A stretch of 64,000 nt of DNA from JAJDTR01 sp965220415. GTDB lineage: Bacteria > Poribacteria > WGA-4E > JAJDTR01. The position numbers and the translations under genes are program-made. The stretch lies in assembly GCA_965220415.1 (NCBI GenBank), contig OZ244829.1:2108001-2172000 (forward strand). The letters run 5' to 3'. Each line of letters opens with the position of its first letter. The stretch's first letter is position 1. Shown here piece by piece: positions 1 to 7,742 of this stretch. Under the pieces are notes generated by a model. It was given only the letters and a program-made list of their open reading frames with translations. It had not been told where the DNA came from and searched no databases.

Positions 1-2
1 TG

Positions 3-1862
3 GGGATTATCCTGATCCCGATAAACCTCTATTGGGTTATGCAAGCGGAAACCATCTATCGCCCCGTTTTCTCGACCCTCTTTACGCTCTTTTACAATGT
101 AACCTTCAGTCTCTTTGTCTTGGTCGTTCTCAACGCCCTGCTAAAGAGATACATCCCCGGCATCGCCTTCCAGCCAAGCGAACTCCTGATTGTCTACGTG
201 ATGCTCGCCATCGCCACCGCGATCTTTGGGCACGATCTGATGCTGGTGATGATACAGAATCTCACCGCCTTCTGGTTCGCCACACCCGAGAACCAGTGGT
301 CGGTGCTTTACGGCAAGCATCTGCCGGACTGGCTGAGCGTGGTCGATGAACAAGCGCTCGTCGGATACCAGCACGGAGAATCCACACTCTATAACAAATT
401 ACATCTCAAAGCCTGGCTAATACCGGCAGGGTACTGGGGCGGCTTTCTGATTGTCCTGCTCCTCGTGCTGCTCTGCATCAACACCATCGTTAGAAAGCAG
501 TGGACGGAAAATGAGAAGTTAGCCTATCCAATCATCCAACTACCGCTTGAGTTGGCGCGGGGCGGTACCGGGTTGCTGGGCAATCGCGGCTTGTGGCTCG
601 GATTTGCCCTCGCCGGCGGTATGGACGTGATAAATGGAATACACGGAATCTTTCCGTCATTCCCCGCCCTCAAGCCGACCTACGATGTCACACCCTTGTT
701 TACCACCAAACCGTGGAACGCTATCGGTTGGACGCCCGTAGCTGTTTATCCCTTCGTGGTCGGGCTGGGTTACTTCCTGCCCTTAAACTTGGTCTTCTCC
801 GCGTGGTTCTTCCACGTATTCTGGAAGACGGAACTCATTTTTCGGAATGCGGTCGGAATCTGGAGCGTTCCCGGTCCTTACAGGAGTTTTGAAACCGCTG
901 GCGCTTGGATAGTCCTCGCATTCGTCGCGCTGTGGAGCAGTCGCAAATATCTCAAACAGGTAGCGATTTGGACAATTCGCGGTCAACCGCCGGAAACTAC
1001 CGCCGATGAACCAATGACCTACCGTACCGCAGTCGGCGGATTGTTGGTAGGAGGCGCTATCTTGGTACTTGCTCTGAGTTACGCCGGGATGACGCCTTGG
1101 ATTGCAATCGCTTTCCTGTTGATCTACATCGTCTACGCCGTAGCCATTGCCCGAATCCGAGCAGAGATTGGACCGCCCGCCCACGATGCCGAATGGATAG
1201 GTCCCGAAATGATGCTCCTCAACACGTTTGGCGCGCGGACGGTGGGACAACGAAACATCGCCCTCTTCAGCCGCACCTACTGGATGAGCCGTGCATATCG
1301 TTCCCATCCCGTCGGTCATCAGTTGGAAGGCTTCAAAATCGCCCAGACCCTTGGGGCATCGAGCCGCGGCTTCTTGGGTGCAATGGTGATTGCAATTATC
1401 GTCGGCACCATCGCCGGATTTTGGGTGTTTCTGGATAGCATGTATCGGCATGGCGCGTTGAACGTCTATCACAATATCTCCAGTGAGTCGTTCCGTCGGC
1501 TGGAGGTGTGGTTGGAAAACCCGTTGGAAGGCAACGATCAGATGCTCATAGATGTCGGTCTAGGTGCCGGCATAACCATGATACTGACACTGCTGCATCA
1601 GCGATTCGTCGGCTTCCCGTTCCACCCGGTCGGTTATGCCGTCGCCTGTGGGTGGGTATTGAGTGTCGCTTGGGCTTCACTTTTCTGCGCATGGCTGATA
1701 AAATGGTGTATACTGCGAATCGGCGGAATTAGACTCTATAGGAAAGCGGTCCCGTTTTTCGTCGGCTTGATACTGGGGCAACATGTCATCGGAGGGTTAT
1801 GGACAATCTTCGGCGAAATCCGAGGCGCTCATGTACACCAGTTCTTCCCCTACGCCTTTTAA
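3..1862 (+). CDS. DUF6785-type polytopic membrane protein, 5' end outside window
   Basis: The reading frame is open to the left edge; codons before the first ATG at 39 already read like the first membrane helix of this family (I-P-I-N-x-Y-W), so the true start lies outside the window. The visible part, about 620 residues, has roughly a dozen hydrophobic segments separated by short loops and ends at TAA 1860-1862. The pattern resembles the DUF6784/DUF6785 OPT-like permeases of planctomycetes and related bacteria, whose substrate is not established. It stands upstream of a secreted GH32-like glycosidase, so uptake of a saccharide or small-molecule product is possible but only inferred. Family assignment is from memory of the motif pattern. 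Confidence 0.72.
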   Translation, partial: GIILIPINLYWVMQAETIYRPVFSTLFTLFYNVTFSLFVLVVLNALLKRYIPGIAFQPSELLIVYVMLAIATAIFGHDLMLVMIQNLTAFWFATPENQWSVLYGKHLPDWLSVVDEQALVGYQHGESTLYNKLHLKAWLIPAGYWGGFLIVLLLVLLCINTIVRKQWTENEKLAYPIIQLPLELARGGTGLLGNRGLWLGFALAGGMDVINGIHGIFPSFPALKPTYDVTPLFTTKPWNAIGWTPVAVYPFVVGLGYFLPLNLVFSAWFFHVFWKTELIFRNAVGIWSVPGPYRSFETAGAWIVLAFVALWSSRKYLKQVAIWTIRGQPPETTADEPMTYRTAVGGLLVGGAILVLALSYAGMTPWIAIAFLLIYIVYAVAIARIRAEIGPPAHDAEWIGPEMMLLNTFGARTVGQRNIALFSRTYWMSRAYRSHPVGHQLEGFKIAQTLGASSRGFLGAMVIAIIVGTIAGFWVFLDSMYRHGALNVYHNISSESFRRLEVWLENPLEGNDQMLIDVGLGAGITMILTLLHQRFVGFPFHPVGYAVACGWVLSVAWASLFCAWLIKWCILRIGGIRLYRKAVPFFVGLILGQHVIGGLWTIFGEIRGAHVHQFFPYAF

Positions 1863-1880
1863 GCTCGACTTTGTACATCT

Positions 1881-1902
1881 GTAGGGTGGGCACTGCCCAC
1901 CA
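1881..1902. repeat. Palindromic spacer repeat
   Basis: The sequence GTAGGGTGGGCACTGCCCACC forms a near-perfect hairpin (GGTGGGCAGTGCCCACC in the other orientation). Another uninterrupted copy, inverted, lies at 48319-48339, and copies split by an insertion lie at 5503-5558 and 48204-48258. Confidence 0.8.
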
Positions 1903-1933
1903 TGTCATCGGAACGAATCATCTCTAATCTACC

Positions 1934-3583
1934 GTGAAACCGAATTTTCTCTTGAAAACAGCATTGCTCTTGACGAATTGCGCATGGCTCTTTCTGTTTA
2001 CGGCACCGAAAGCGTGCAATGCTCAACTCTTACCAAATGGAAACCGATCCATGGACAACACAACAGAAATAGAAAAGACCGAGCAACTAATCGACTCATC
2101 ACTAGAGCTGAAGCAGAAATTCCGGAACGATCCACATCGACCGGTTTATCACTTTATGCCTCCCTCAGCCTGGATGAACGACATCAACGGAACAATCTAC
2201 TGGCGTGGGCGTTACCACATCTTCTACCAATACAACCCGCAAGCCGCCTACTGGGATCAGATTCATTGGGGACATGCGTCAAGCGTAGATCTTGTCCACT
2301 GGGTGCACCATCCCACCGCGCTAGCGCCGGGCCCCGGCCCCGCCGACCGAATTGGTTGCTTCAGCGGCGGTGCATTCATCAGCAAAGAGGGCGTTCCAAC
2401 TTTCATCTACTACGGCTTCCCCGACGGAATCTGTCTGGCAACCAGCCAAGACGATCTGCTTCTCAGCTGGACAAAGCATCCCGACAACCCGGTCATTCCC
2501 GCCCCCCAGCCGGGCGACCCCGACTTTGGAAAGTACACTGTCCATGACCCGTGCGCTTGGTTAGATGGTGACACCTATTACGCGCTCCTCAACCGCGGCA
2601 ATCCCGAGGGAAGGGGAGATACGGGGTACCTGTTCAAATCGGACAATCTCACGGATTGGGAATACCTCGGTGAGTTCTACGAATCCTCGCGAGACTGGAC
2701 TGAGGCTGACGAAGACCTCGCCGTGCCGGATTTCTTCCCTTTGGGCGATAAATACATGCTGCTCTTTTGCAGTCACCTTCGTGCCACCCAATACTATTTA
2801 GGATGTCTGGAAAACGAACGATTCCACCCCGAGTTACATGCGCGGATGAGTTGGCCCGGCGGACATCTCGGCGGCGCCAGAACGCTTCTGGATAACCAAA
2901 ATCGACGTATCTTCTTCGACTGGATTTCCGAGATGGGCGGCGTGGAGAGAGCGCGTGCCGCGGGGTGGTGCGGGGTTACGACTGTACCACGCATCTTCTC
3001 GCTGAACGAAGACAGCAGGTTGCGAATCGAGCCGGCGCCCGAGCTGGAGGTGCTCCGCATGAACGAGCGCAGCCATCAAGATTTGCGCGTGCCACCCGAT
3101 TCGGAATTGACACTTGAGGATGTGCAGGGCGACTGCCTCGAATTGGAAATCAATATGTCCTCTGAAGACGCACGGGAATTCGGTGTGAAGGTGCGCTGCT
3201 CTCCCGATGGCGCGGAGCAAACCACCATCTTCTACGACAGGGCTACCAAAACGCTGAAGGTTGGTGTCAGTCATTCAACCTTGGACGACTCCATCCGATA
3301 CGCCTACTACCGCACCTTGGAAGCGACCGAGCGACTTCCCGAGGAGGAACGATTTGTAGCCGCCCAAGCGGCGCCGTTTGAGTTGGCTGCCGGCGAATCG
3401 CTTGAAGTTCGGATTTTCCTCGATCACTCGGTGTTGGAGGTGTTCGCAAACAATCGAGAGTGCATCACACAGCGCATCTACCCGACCCGTCCCGACAGCA
3501 CGGGCGTCCGTCTGTTCTCGAACGGCGGGAGCGCCCACGCCGCATCCATTCGGGCGTGGGACATGGCGCCAACCCATAACTGA
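1934..3583 (+). CDS. Secreted GH32-like glycosidase with altered catalytic motifs
   Basis: This 549-residue protein starts at GTG with a signal peptide (hydrophobic 8-24, cleavage near A-C-N-A 27-30). It follows the GH32 plan: a five-bladed propeller with WMNDING at 80-86 (the Asp is the family nucleophile), GCFSGGAF at 141-148 and HDP at 204-206 where the family has RDP, then a C-terminal beta-sandwich with DHSVLEVFAN. At the family WECPDFF site it reads LAVPDFF (262-268), so Ala263 stands where the acid/base Glu is expected; Glu257 and Glu260 are nearby. GH32 enzymes hydrolyse fructans or sucrose outside the cell. Here activity is uncertain: a divergent subfamily with relocated acid/base or a binding protein are both possible. 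An ATG at 2051 is an alternative start that would remove the signal peptide. Confidence 0.85.
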   Translation: MKPNFLLKTALLLTNCAWLFLFTAPKACNAQLLPNGNRSMDNTTEIEKTEQLIDSSLELKQKFRNDPHRPVYHFMPPSAWMNDINGTIYWRGRYHIFYQYNPQAAYWDQIHWGHASSVDLVHWVHHPTALAPGPGPADRIGCFSGGAFISKEGVPTFIYYGFPDGICLATSQDDLLLSWTKHPDNPVIPAPQPGDPDFGKYTVHDPCAWLDGDTYYALLNRGNPEGRGDTGYLFKSDNLTDWEYLGEFYESSRDWTEADEDLAVPDFFPLGDKYMLLFCSHLRATQYYLGCLENERFHPELHARMSWPGGHLGGARTLLDNQNRRIFFDWISEMGGVERARAAGWCGVTTVPRIFSLNEDSRLRIEPAPELEVLRMNERSHQDLRVPPDSELTLEDVQGDCLELEINMSSEDAREFGVKVRCSPDGAEQTTIFYDRATKTLKVGVSHSTLDDSIRYAYYRTLEATERLPEEERFVAAQAAPFELAAGESLEVRIFLDHSVLEVFANNRECITQRIYPTRPDSTGVRLFSNGGSAHAASIRAWDMAPTHN

Positions 3584-3666
3584 GGACTCCATTCACGATA
3601 ATGCTTACCGGCAGATAGCAATGATACAACAACACAGCAAATTCGATTCATTGAGGAGTTGAACTT

Positions 3667-4083
3667 GTGTTAACCGGACTATGGACAATTGGTATCAAAG
3701 TGCCCTCTCTTGAACGGGAATTAGAGTTTCACAGGCAGATGGGCAACGAAATTGTCCTTGATGAAACCTTGGAACTTGACGGTGAATCCTTTCGCCTACC
3801 CCTGATTAAGATGGGGGACAAATACATCCATGTGGCGGAGAAGATGGCATACGAATCTCTCTTGGACGAGCCGCTTCCCTACGGTATCGCGCACTTGGTC
3901 TACATCAGCAATCGTTTCGACCAAGACCTCGCCAAAGCCATTGATAACGGCGCCGTCGCTGTGCGGGAACCTGCCGACGTAAAGGCAGAGTTCGGCGAGA
4001 GAAGAGTAGCATTTCTGCGCGCCCCAAGCGGCTGGATCTTCGAGATTATCGAAATCAAGCGAAATCTAGTCCCCGAAGTTTAA
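3667..4083 (+). CDS. VOC (glyoxalase/bleomycin-resistance fold) family protein
   Basis: This 138-residue protein starts at GTG with a strong ribosome site (GAGGAG at 3653-3658). Its two beta-alpha-beta-beta-beta halves match a single vicinal-oxygen-chelate domain: an N-terminal strand GLWTIGIKV, a D-x-Y-I-H-V-A strand in the middle, a GIAHLVYIS strand opening the second half, and the closing RAPSGWIFEIIE strand with its Glu. Metal ligands would be expected among His62, His90 and the terminal Glu, but substrate cannot be read from sequence. It is 83 bp after the GH32-like gene, on the same strand, and may be cotranscribed with it. Confidence 0.75.
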   Translation: MLTGLWTIGIKVPSLERELEFHRQMGNEIVLDETLELDGESFRLPLIKMGDKYIHVAEKMAYESLLDEPLPYGIAHLVYISNRFDQDLAKAIDNGAVAVREPADVKAEFGERRVAFLRAPSGWIFEIIEIKRNLVPEV

Positions 4084-4170
4084 ACGAGAGAATAAATCAA
4101 CCCAGAGACTATTGAAGACGATGGAAATCGCGGCGCCGCAGAGATTATCTGGTCCCACACGCCGAACACG

Positions 4171-4193
4171 GTAGGCGGGGCATCTTGCCCCGC
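4171..4193. repeat. Palindromic spacer repeat, GGGGCATCTTGCCCC type
   Basis: GTAGGCGGGGCATCTTGCCCCGC can form a GCGGGGCA/TGCCCCGC hairpin. An identical copy is at 43699-43721. Confidence 0.8.
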
Positions 4194-4257
4194 ATTGCGG
4201 AGCAATGATTTCTCTCCCTACGATTCAAACAAAGTCCGCACAACCAAGGACAACCCC

Positions 4258-4629
4258 ATGACCGAAACACAGCAAGAAATCACGGAATCCCTCGTAACCA
4301 ATCTCCGGAACGGAACCCTCACCGAAGCCCAACTCCGCCAAAAAATCACTGCTATCGCGACAGAAACTGATAAAAAACGCCAAGACATTCTCTACCTACA
4401 GGTCGGAACTACCTCCCCCGCATCGCAGGTCGTCGGCATGACGTACATAGAAGCGGGCGTTCTCAAAGAAGCATCTTCCAACCCGGACGAATGGCAATAT
4501 CAGACAGCGCTTGACGCCGTCCAAGACGGCTGGCGGATTATCTCTTTTCCCAACATGGCGCTATTGGCAATGTCTGACGAAGAAGCTTACGGCCTCGGAT
4601 TCGAATTTATTTTGGAACGCTGGAGATAA
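4258..4629 (+). CDS. Small hypothetical protein, 123 residues
   Basis: I do not recognise this gene. The ATG at 4258 is preceded by AAGGA at 4246-4250, which is why I prefer it to an in-frame upstream start at 4195 that lies inside a spacer repeat. The protein is soluble, with a charged helical N-terminal half (residues 1-45) and a mixed C-terminal half ending in GLGFEFILERWR. No signal peptide or cysteine pair is seen. It ends 3 bp before the following PhyH gene, whose ribosome site overlaps its last codons, so the two are very likely cotranscribed and perhaps coupled. The only functional hint is that link to a PhyH oxygenase. Confidence 0.7.
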   Translation: MTETQQEITESLVTNLRNGTLTEAQLRQKITAIATETDKKRQDILYLQVGTTSPASQVVGMTYIEAGVLKEASSNPDEWQYQTALDAVQDGWRIISFPNMALLAMSDEEAYGLGFEFILERWR

Positions 4630-4632
4630 ATC

Positions 4633-5478
4633 ATGAAACCTTCCGAGATGAAAATCTACGATTGTAAGCCAACCTTGACCGATTCACAGGTACTGGAATT
4701 CTGTACGAACGGCTATCTGATGCTGGAGGGCGTGGTGCCCGACGAAACCAACCGCCGATCAATGGACTACTGCAACGAGTTCTCCAATCATGAACCGAGC
4801 GGTATTCTGGGTCAAGACTGGTTTATAGAGGATGTCATTGTCAATCCGGTCGCAGCCGGCGCCGTGCGATCACTGTTGGGAGCGAATTTCCACCTCCCGG
4901 TCCTGATGAGCAACCACCGTGTCCCCTGCCCGCAGGGCCCCACGCACTGGCACGTAGACGGAAACTACAAACATCAACATGAGTTGAACTTCCTCCAAGT
5001 GTTCTACTATCCTCAAGATACGCCGATTGAGATGGGACCGACACAGATGCTGCCAGGATCTCACCTTGTTCGCAACAAAGCGAAATTCATGTGTCATCTA
5101 AGCGGGATTCGTGGATCAATTTCGACCGCTGCCCCGGCAGGTACCATCTTTCTCACGGTATATCACATTTGGCACCGCCGCGGCCCCTCGACAGCGACGG
5201 GCATACGTAACCTGCTCAAATACTTCTACTGGCGAACAACACCGCCTAAACGCGATTGGGTCATTGAACCGGATTTCGATTTTGCGACCGCCCGCTACGA
5301 CGGCCCCGGACAGAACTATAGTGAACAGTTTCGCGATGCGGTAAAGGTCGCCGAGACGTTTCTGTGGCTCTGCGGCAAACACGAGTCCTTTCGGAATTTG
5401 GGCGGACAGAGCTGGCCGCTTCCGGCGAATCGGATCGACCTGCCCTACGGTTTTCCAGAAGGTCTCCCCCAGCCCTAA
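4633..5478 (+). CDS. Phytanoyl-CoA dioxygenase (PhyH) family protein
   Basis: A 281-residue member of the Fe(II)/2-oxoglutarate-dependent PhyH superfamily. The facial triad is readable: H107-V-D109 in THWHVDG and the distal His181 in YHIWHRR, followed by Arg192 in IRNLLKYFYW, the usual 2-oxoglutarate carboxylate anchor. The jelly-roll strand LPGSH (140-144) is also typical. The start ATG has GGAG at 4622-4625 inside the end of the preceding gene. PhyH enzymes hydroxylate diverse small molecules, and the substrate cannot be told here. It is the first of four PhyH genes in the window and lies downstream of a GH32-like gene. Confidence 0.9.
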   Translation: MKPSEMKIYDCKPTLTDSQVLEFCTNGYLMLEGVVPDETNRRSMDYCNEFSNHEPSGILGQDWFIEDVIVNPVAAGAVRSLLGANFHLPVLMSNHRVPCPQGPTHWHVDGNYKHQHELNFLQVFYYPQDTPIEMGPTQMLPGSHLVRNKAKFMCHLSGIRGSISTAAPAGTIFLTVYHIWHRRGPSTATGIRNLLKYFYWRTTPPKRDWVIEPDFDFATARYDGPGQNYSEQFRDAVKVAETFLWLCGKHESFRNLGGQSWPLPANRIDLPYGFPEGLPQP

Positions 5479-5502
5479 ACTGCAACAGGTCTTTGCCCAG
5501 TT

Positions 5503-5595
5503 GTAGGGTGGGATCAATTGACCGGCTAGGGAAGGCGATAGTAAATCCCCTGCCCACCAGCCTTTTAGCGCTGCAGGGTGCGCATTGCGCACCAG
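5503..5595. repeat. Compound spacer repeat: palindrome interrupted by a GATC/GCGATAG unit, then a second palindrome
   Basis: The palindrome arm GTAGGGTGG at 5503-5511 and the arm CTGCCCACC at 5550-5558 are separated by a unit of about 38 bp that begins GGATCAA, contains GCGATAG and ends ATCCC. A further intact palindrome (GGGTGCGCATTGCGCACC) follows at 5576-5593. Compare 48204-48258, where the same palindrome is interrupted at the same point by a related unit. Confidence 0.75.
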
Positions 5596-5646
5596 CCTTT
5601 CAAACCGCTCGCGAGCCAACGGGTTATAGCAAATAAAAGCAGAAAC

Positions 5647-6873
5647 ATGCACAAATTCTTTCTCGCCAAAACAGAAATCGAACCGCTATCGACCTTTCTG
5701 GCGCATTCTAAATATGCGAGACACATTGCGCTGTTATGCGGCGCAATCCTAACAGCGCTCGTACAACCGGTAGACTCCTATGTAAACGACGAGGCTGCTC
5801 TCCGACTGTATGACAAAGGGTTACGTGATGCTTTTCGCGGCGAAATAGATGAAGCCGTCTCCGCATTCAAGCAAGCGGCGCAGCTTGACAACACGCTCGC
5901 GGATGCGCACGCCTATCTCGGCATGCTTCACGGAATTCGTGGCGAGTGGAAAGATGCGATACAAGCGTTTAAAGATGCCATTGAAGCCGACCCCACCTAT
6001 GTCGAGGTCTATACCGAGCTAGGAGAAGCCTACCTGAACGCGCTTGGCAGCGTCGATCAGGCAATTTTACCCCTCGAAAAAGCGGTTCAACTACATCCCC
6101 TTGACGACCGGGCGAGACGACTGTTGGGGGCGGCATATCTCCGGGTGAATCGGATTGATGAGGCAAAACACGAACTCCAAAAAGCGCTTGAACTCAACCC
6201 CTCTGATGTCGACGCCATCTACAATCTTGGTCTTGCCCATTTCCGACAAGGGGAGTTTGAAGCGGCGAGTTTGCGCTTCAAGAAACTGCTAGAACACGAC
6301 CCCCTCCACGCCCAAGCGCATTTCAACTTGGGAAATTGCTTGGCACGTATCGGGAAGCGCGCCGAAGCCAATAAAACCCTTCAAGCCTTTGAGAAACTCC
6401 GAGTTCAAGAAGAACAAATCAAACAGCTTGACCGATTGGTGACTCGCCAGCCGGACAACCCGGATGTTTGGCGTCAGTTAGGTTTGCTTCGCTTGGAACG
6501 AGGTGAATGGGACAGCGCGAAAAGCGCGCTTGAAAAATGTATCGAACTTGCACCGCAGGAATCTAGATGTTGGGAGGCACTCGGTTTCCTCTATGCCCAA
6601 CTCAAGGACTACGATATGGCGCAAGAGATATACGGGCAGCTTGTTCGCAGTCAGCCCGATGTCCCGGAATATCGACACAGTCTGGGCCTCGTTCACTACA
6701 TGCTGGCGGATTACTCCCAAGCGATAGAGCAGTTTCAAGCCGCAATTCGTCTTGCGCCCTCCAACCCCAGGTTCCATGCGAGTTTAGCCAATGCCTACAA
6801 ACTCGCGGGGGACGAATCCAAGGCGGCAGAGCATTATAAACAGTTCAAAGAATTGCAGTCCCAAACGAAATGA
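5647..6873 (+). CDS. TPR-repeat protein with N-terminal membrane/signal segment
   Basis: A 408-residue protein built almost entirely of tetratricopeptide repeats: about nine 34-residue units from residue 50 onward, each with the A-x-x-x-L-G / A-x-x-x-F-x-x-A-x-x-L-x-P pattern. Residues 27-45 are hydrophobic (ARHIALLCGAILTALVQ), suggesting export or an N-terminal membrane anchor. I start at ATG 5647; an in-frame ATG at 5578 lies inside a spacer repeat and is unlikely. The stop overlaps the next ATG (ATGA at 6870-6873), so translation is coupled to the FGE-like gene. The role is inferred to be a protein-protein scaffold for the two following exported proteins. Confidence 0.88.
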   Translation: MHKFFLAKTEIEPLSTFLAHSKYARHIALLCGAILTALVQPVDSYVNDEAALRLYDKGLRDAFRGEIDEAVSAFKQAAQLDNTLADAHAYLGMLHGIRGEWKDAIQAFKDAIEADPTYVEVYTELGEAYLNALGSVDQAILPLEKAVQLHPLDDRARRLLGAAYLRVNRIDEAKHELQKALELNPSDVDAIYNLGLAHFRQGEFEAASLRFKKLLEHDPLHAQAHFNLGNCLARIGKRAEANKTLQAFEKLRVQEEQIKQLDRLVTRQPDNPDVWRQLGLLRLERGEWDSAKSALEKCIELAPQESRCWEALGFLYAQLKDYDMAQEIYGQLVRSQPDVPEYRHSLGLVHYMLADYSQAIEQFQAAIRLAPSNPRFHASLANAYKLAGDESKAAEHYKQFKELQSQTK

Positions 6874-7742
6874 CTTTATCTAAACCGCCGTCCCTCGCCT
6901 TACTCTTCGCTATCGCCTACCTGCTCCCAACGTTCCCAAATCTTCTATGTAAACATGAATCCGCTGCCTTCGCCCAAACGTCACCAGTCCCAAAAGGAAT
7001 GGTGCGAGTTCCTGCCGGCGAATTTTCTATGGGCAACGATGATGGAGGACAACACGAAAAGCCTTTACACAAAGTGTTCCTCGATTCTTACTATATCGAG
7101 CTGCATGAAGTCACCAATGCAGAGTATCACGTCTTTTGGATTGCTGATGGCGGCGCGAACAGTGACCACACCCCCGTTAGCTATGGAGCGAAACTTGGCT
7201 TAGAAAATTGGCCCACGATTGCCAAGACCAAGCCGGACCAGCCGGTGGTAGGCGTGTCATGGCATGATGCCGTTGCTTACGCCAAATGGGTCGGCAAACG
7301 ATTGCCCACGGAAGCCGAATGGGAAAAAGCCGCTCGCGGAACGGATAGACGGCTATGGCCCTGGGGGAATGCCTTCTCGCTCCGAATCCGAGGGACGAAA
7401 ATCCACGCCAACGTATGGAATAATGTCGACGGTTATCAGGACGGCCCCGCCCCCGTGGGAACCTATCCAACCGGCGCAAGTCCGTATGGCGTTTTGGACA
7501 TGGCAGGGAATGTTTGGGAATGGGTGTCAGATTGGTATTCGGAGTCCTACTATCATTGGGGGCCATCTCGAAACGCCAAAGGGCCCAAACACGGCGGCAG
7601 GCGGGTGGTGCGCGGCGGTTCGTGGGCAAACGGGGCACAAATGACACAATGCTCGAATCGTATGGGACACTATCCAGCCGTGGGAACGAGTTTCATCGGT
7701 TTTCGTCTCGCACAGGACGCCGAGAAAGAATCGCGGGAATGA
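6870..7742 (+). CDS. Exported formylglycine-generating-enzyme-like (SUMF1 domain) protein
   Basis: A 290-residue protein with a signal peptide (about 1-35, ending AAFAQ) and one FGE-sulfatase/SUMF1 domain: GMVRVPAGEFSMG at the start, PVVGVSWHDAVAYAKWVGKRLPTEAEWEKAARG in the centre, then GVLDMAGNVWEWVSDWY and VVRGGSWANG, ending IGFRLAQ. True FGEs use a Cys pair near the C-terminus; I see a single Cys in the corresponding stretch (TQCSNR), so it may be a non-catalytic or ergothioneine-synthase-like variant rather than a sulfatase activator. No sulfatase gene is in the window. It overlaps both neighbours by 4 bp and is therefore the centre of a coupled TPR / FGE-like / CRTAC1 operon. Confidence 0.88.
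   Translation: MTLSKPPSLALLFAIAYLLPTFPNLLCKHESAAFAQTSPVPKGMVRVPAGEFSMGNDDGGQHEKPLHKVFLDSYYIELHEVTNAEYHVFWIADGGANSDHTPVSYGAKLGLENWPTIAKTKPDQPVVGVSWHDAVAYAKWVGKRLPTEAEWEKAARGTDRRLWPWGNAFSLRIRGTKIHANVWNNVDGYQDGPAPVGTYPTGASPYGVLDMAGNVWEWVSDWYSESYYHWGPSRNAKGPKHGGRRVVRGGSWANGAQMTQCSNRMGHYPAVGTSFIGFRLAQDAEKESRE

Noticed and set aside
5578..5646. Earlier ATG (5578) as start of the TPR protein
   Set aside because: The extra codons lie in a palindromic spacer repeat and read no membrane or TPR pattern.
6870..7742. True sulfatase-activating formylglycine enzyme
   Set aside because: Only one Cys is seen in the active-site region and no sulfatase gene is nearby, so only an FGE-like fold is claimed.
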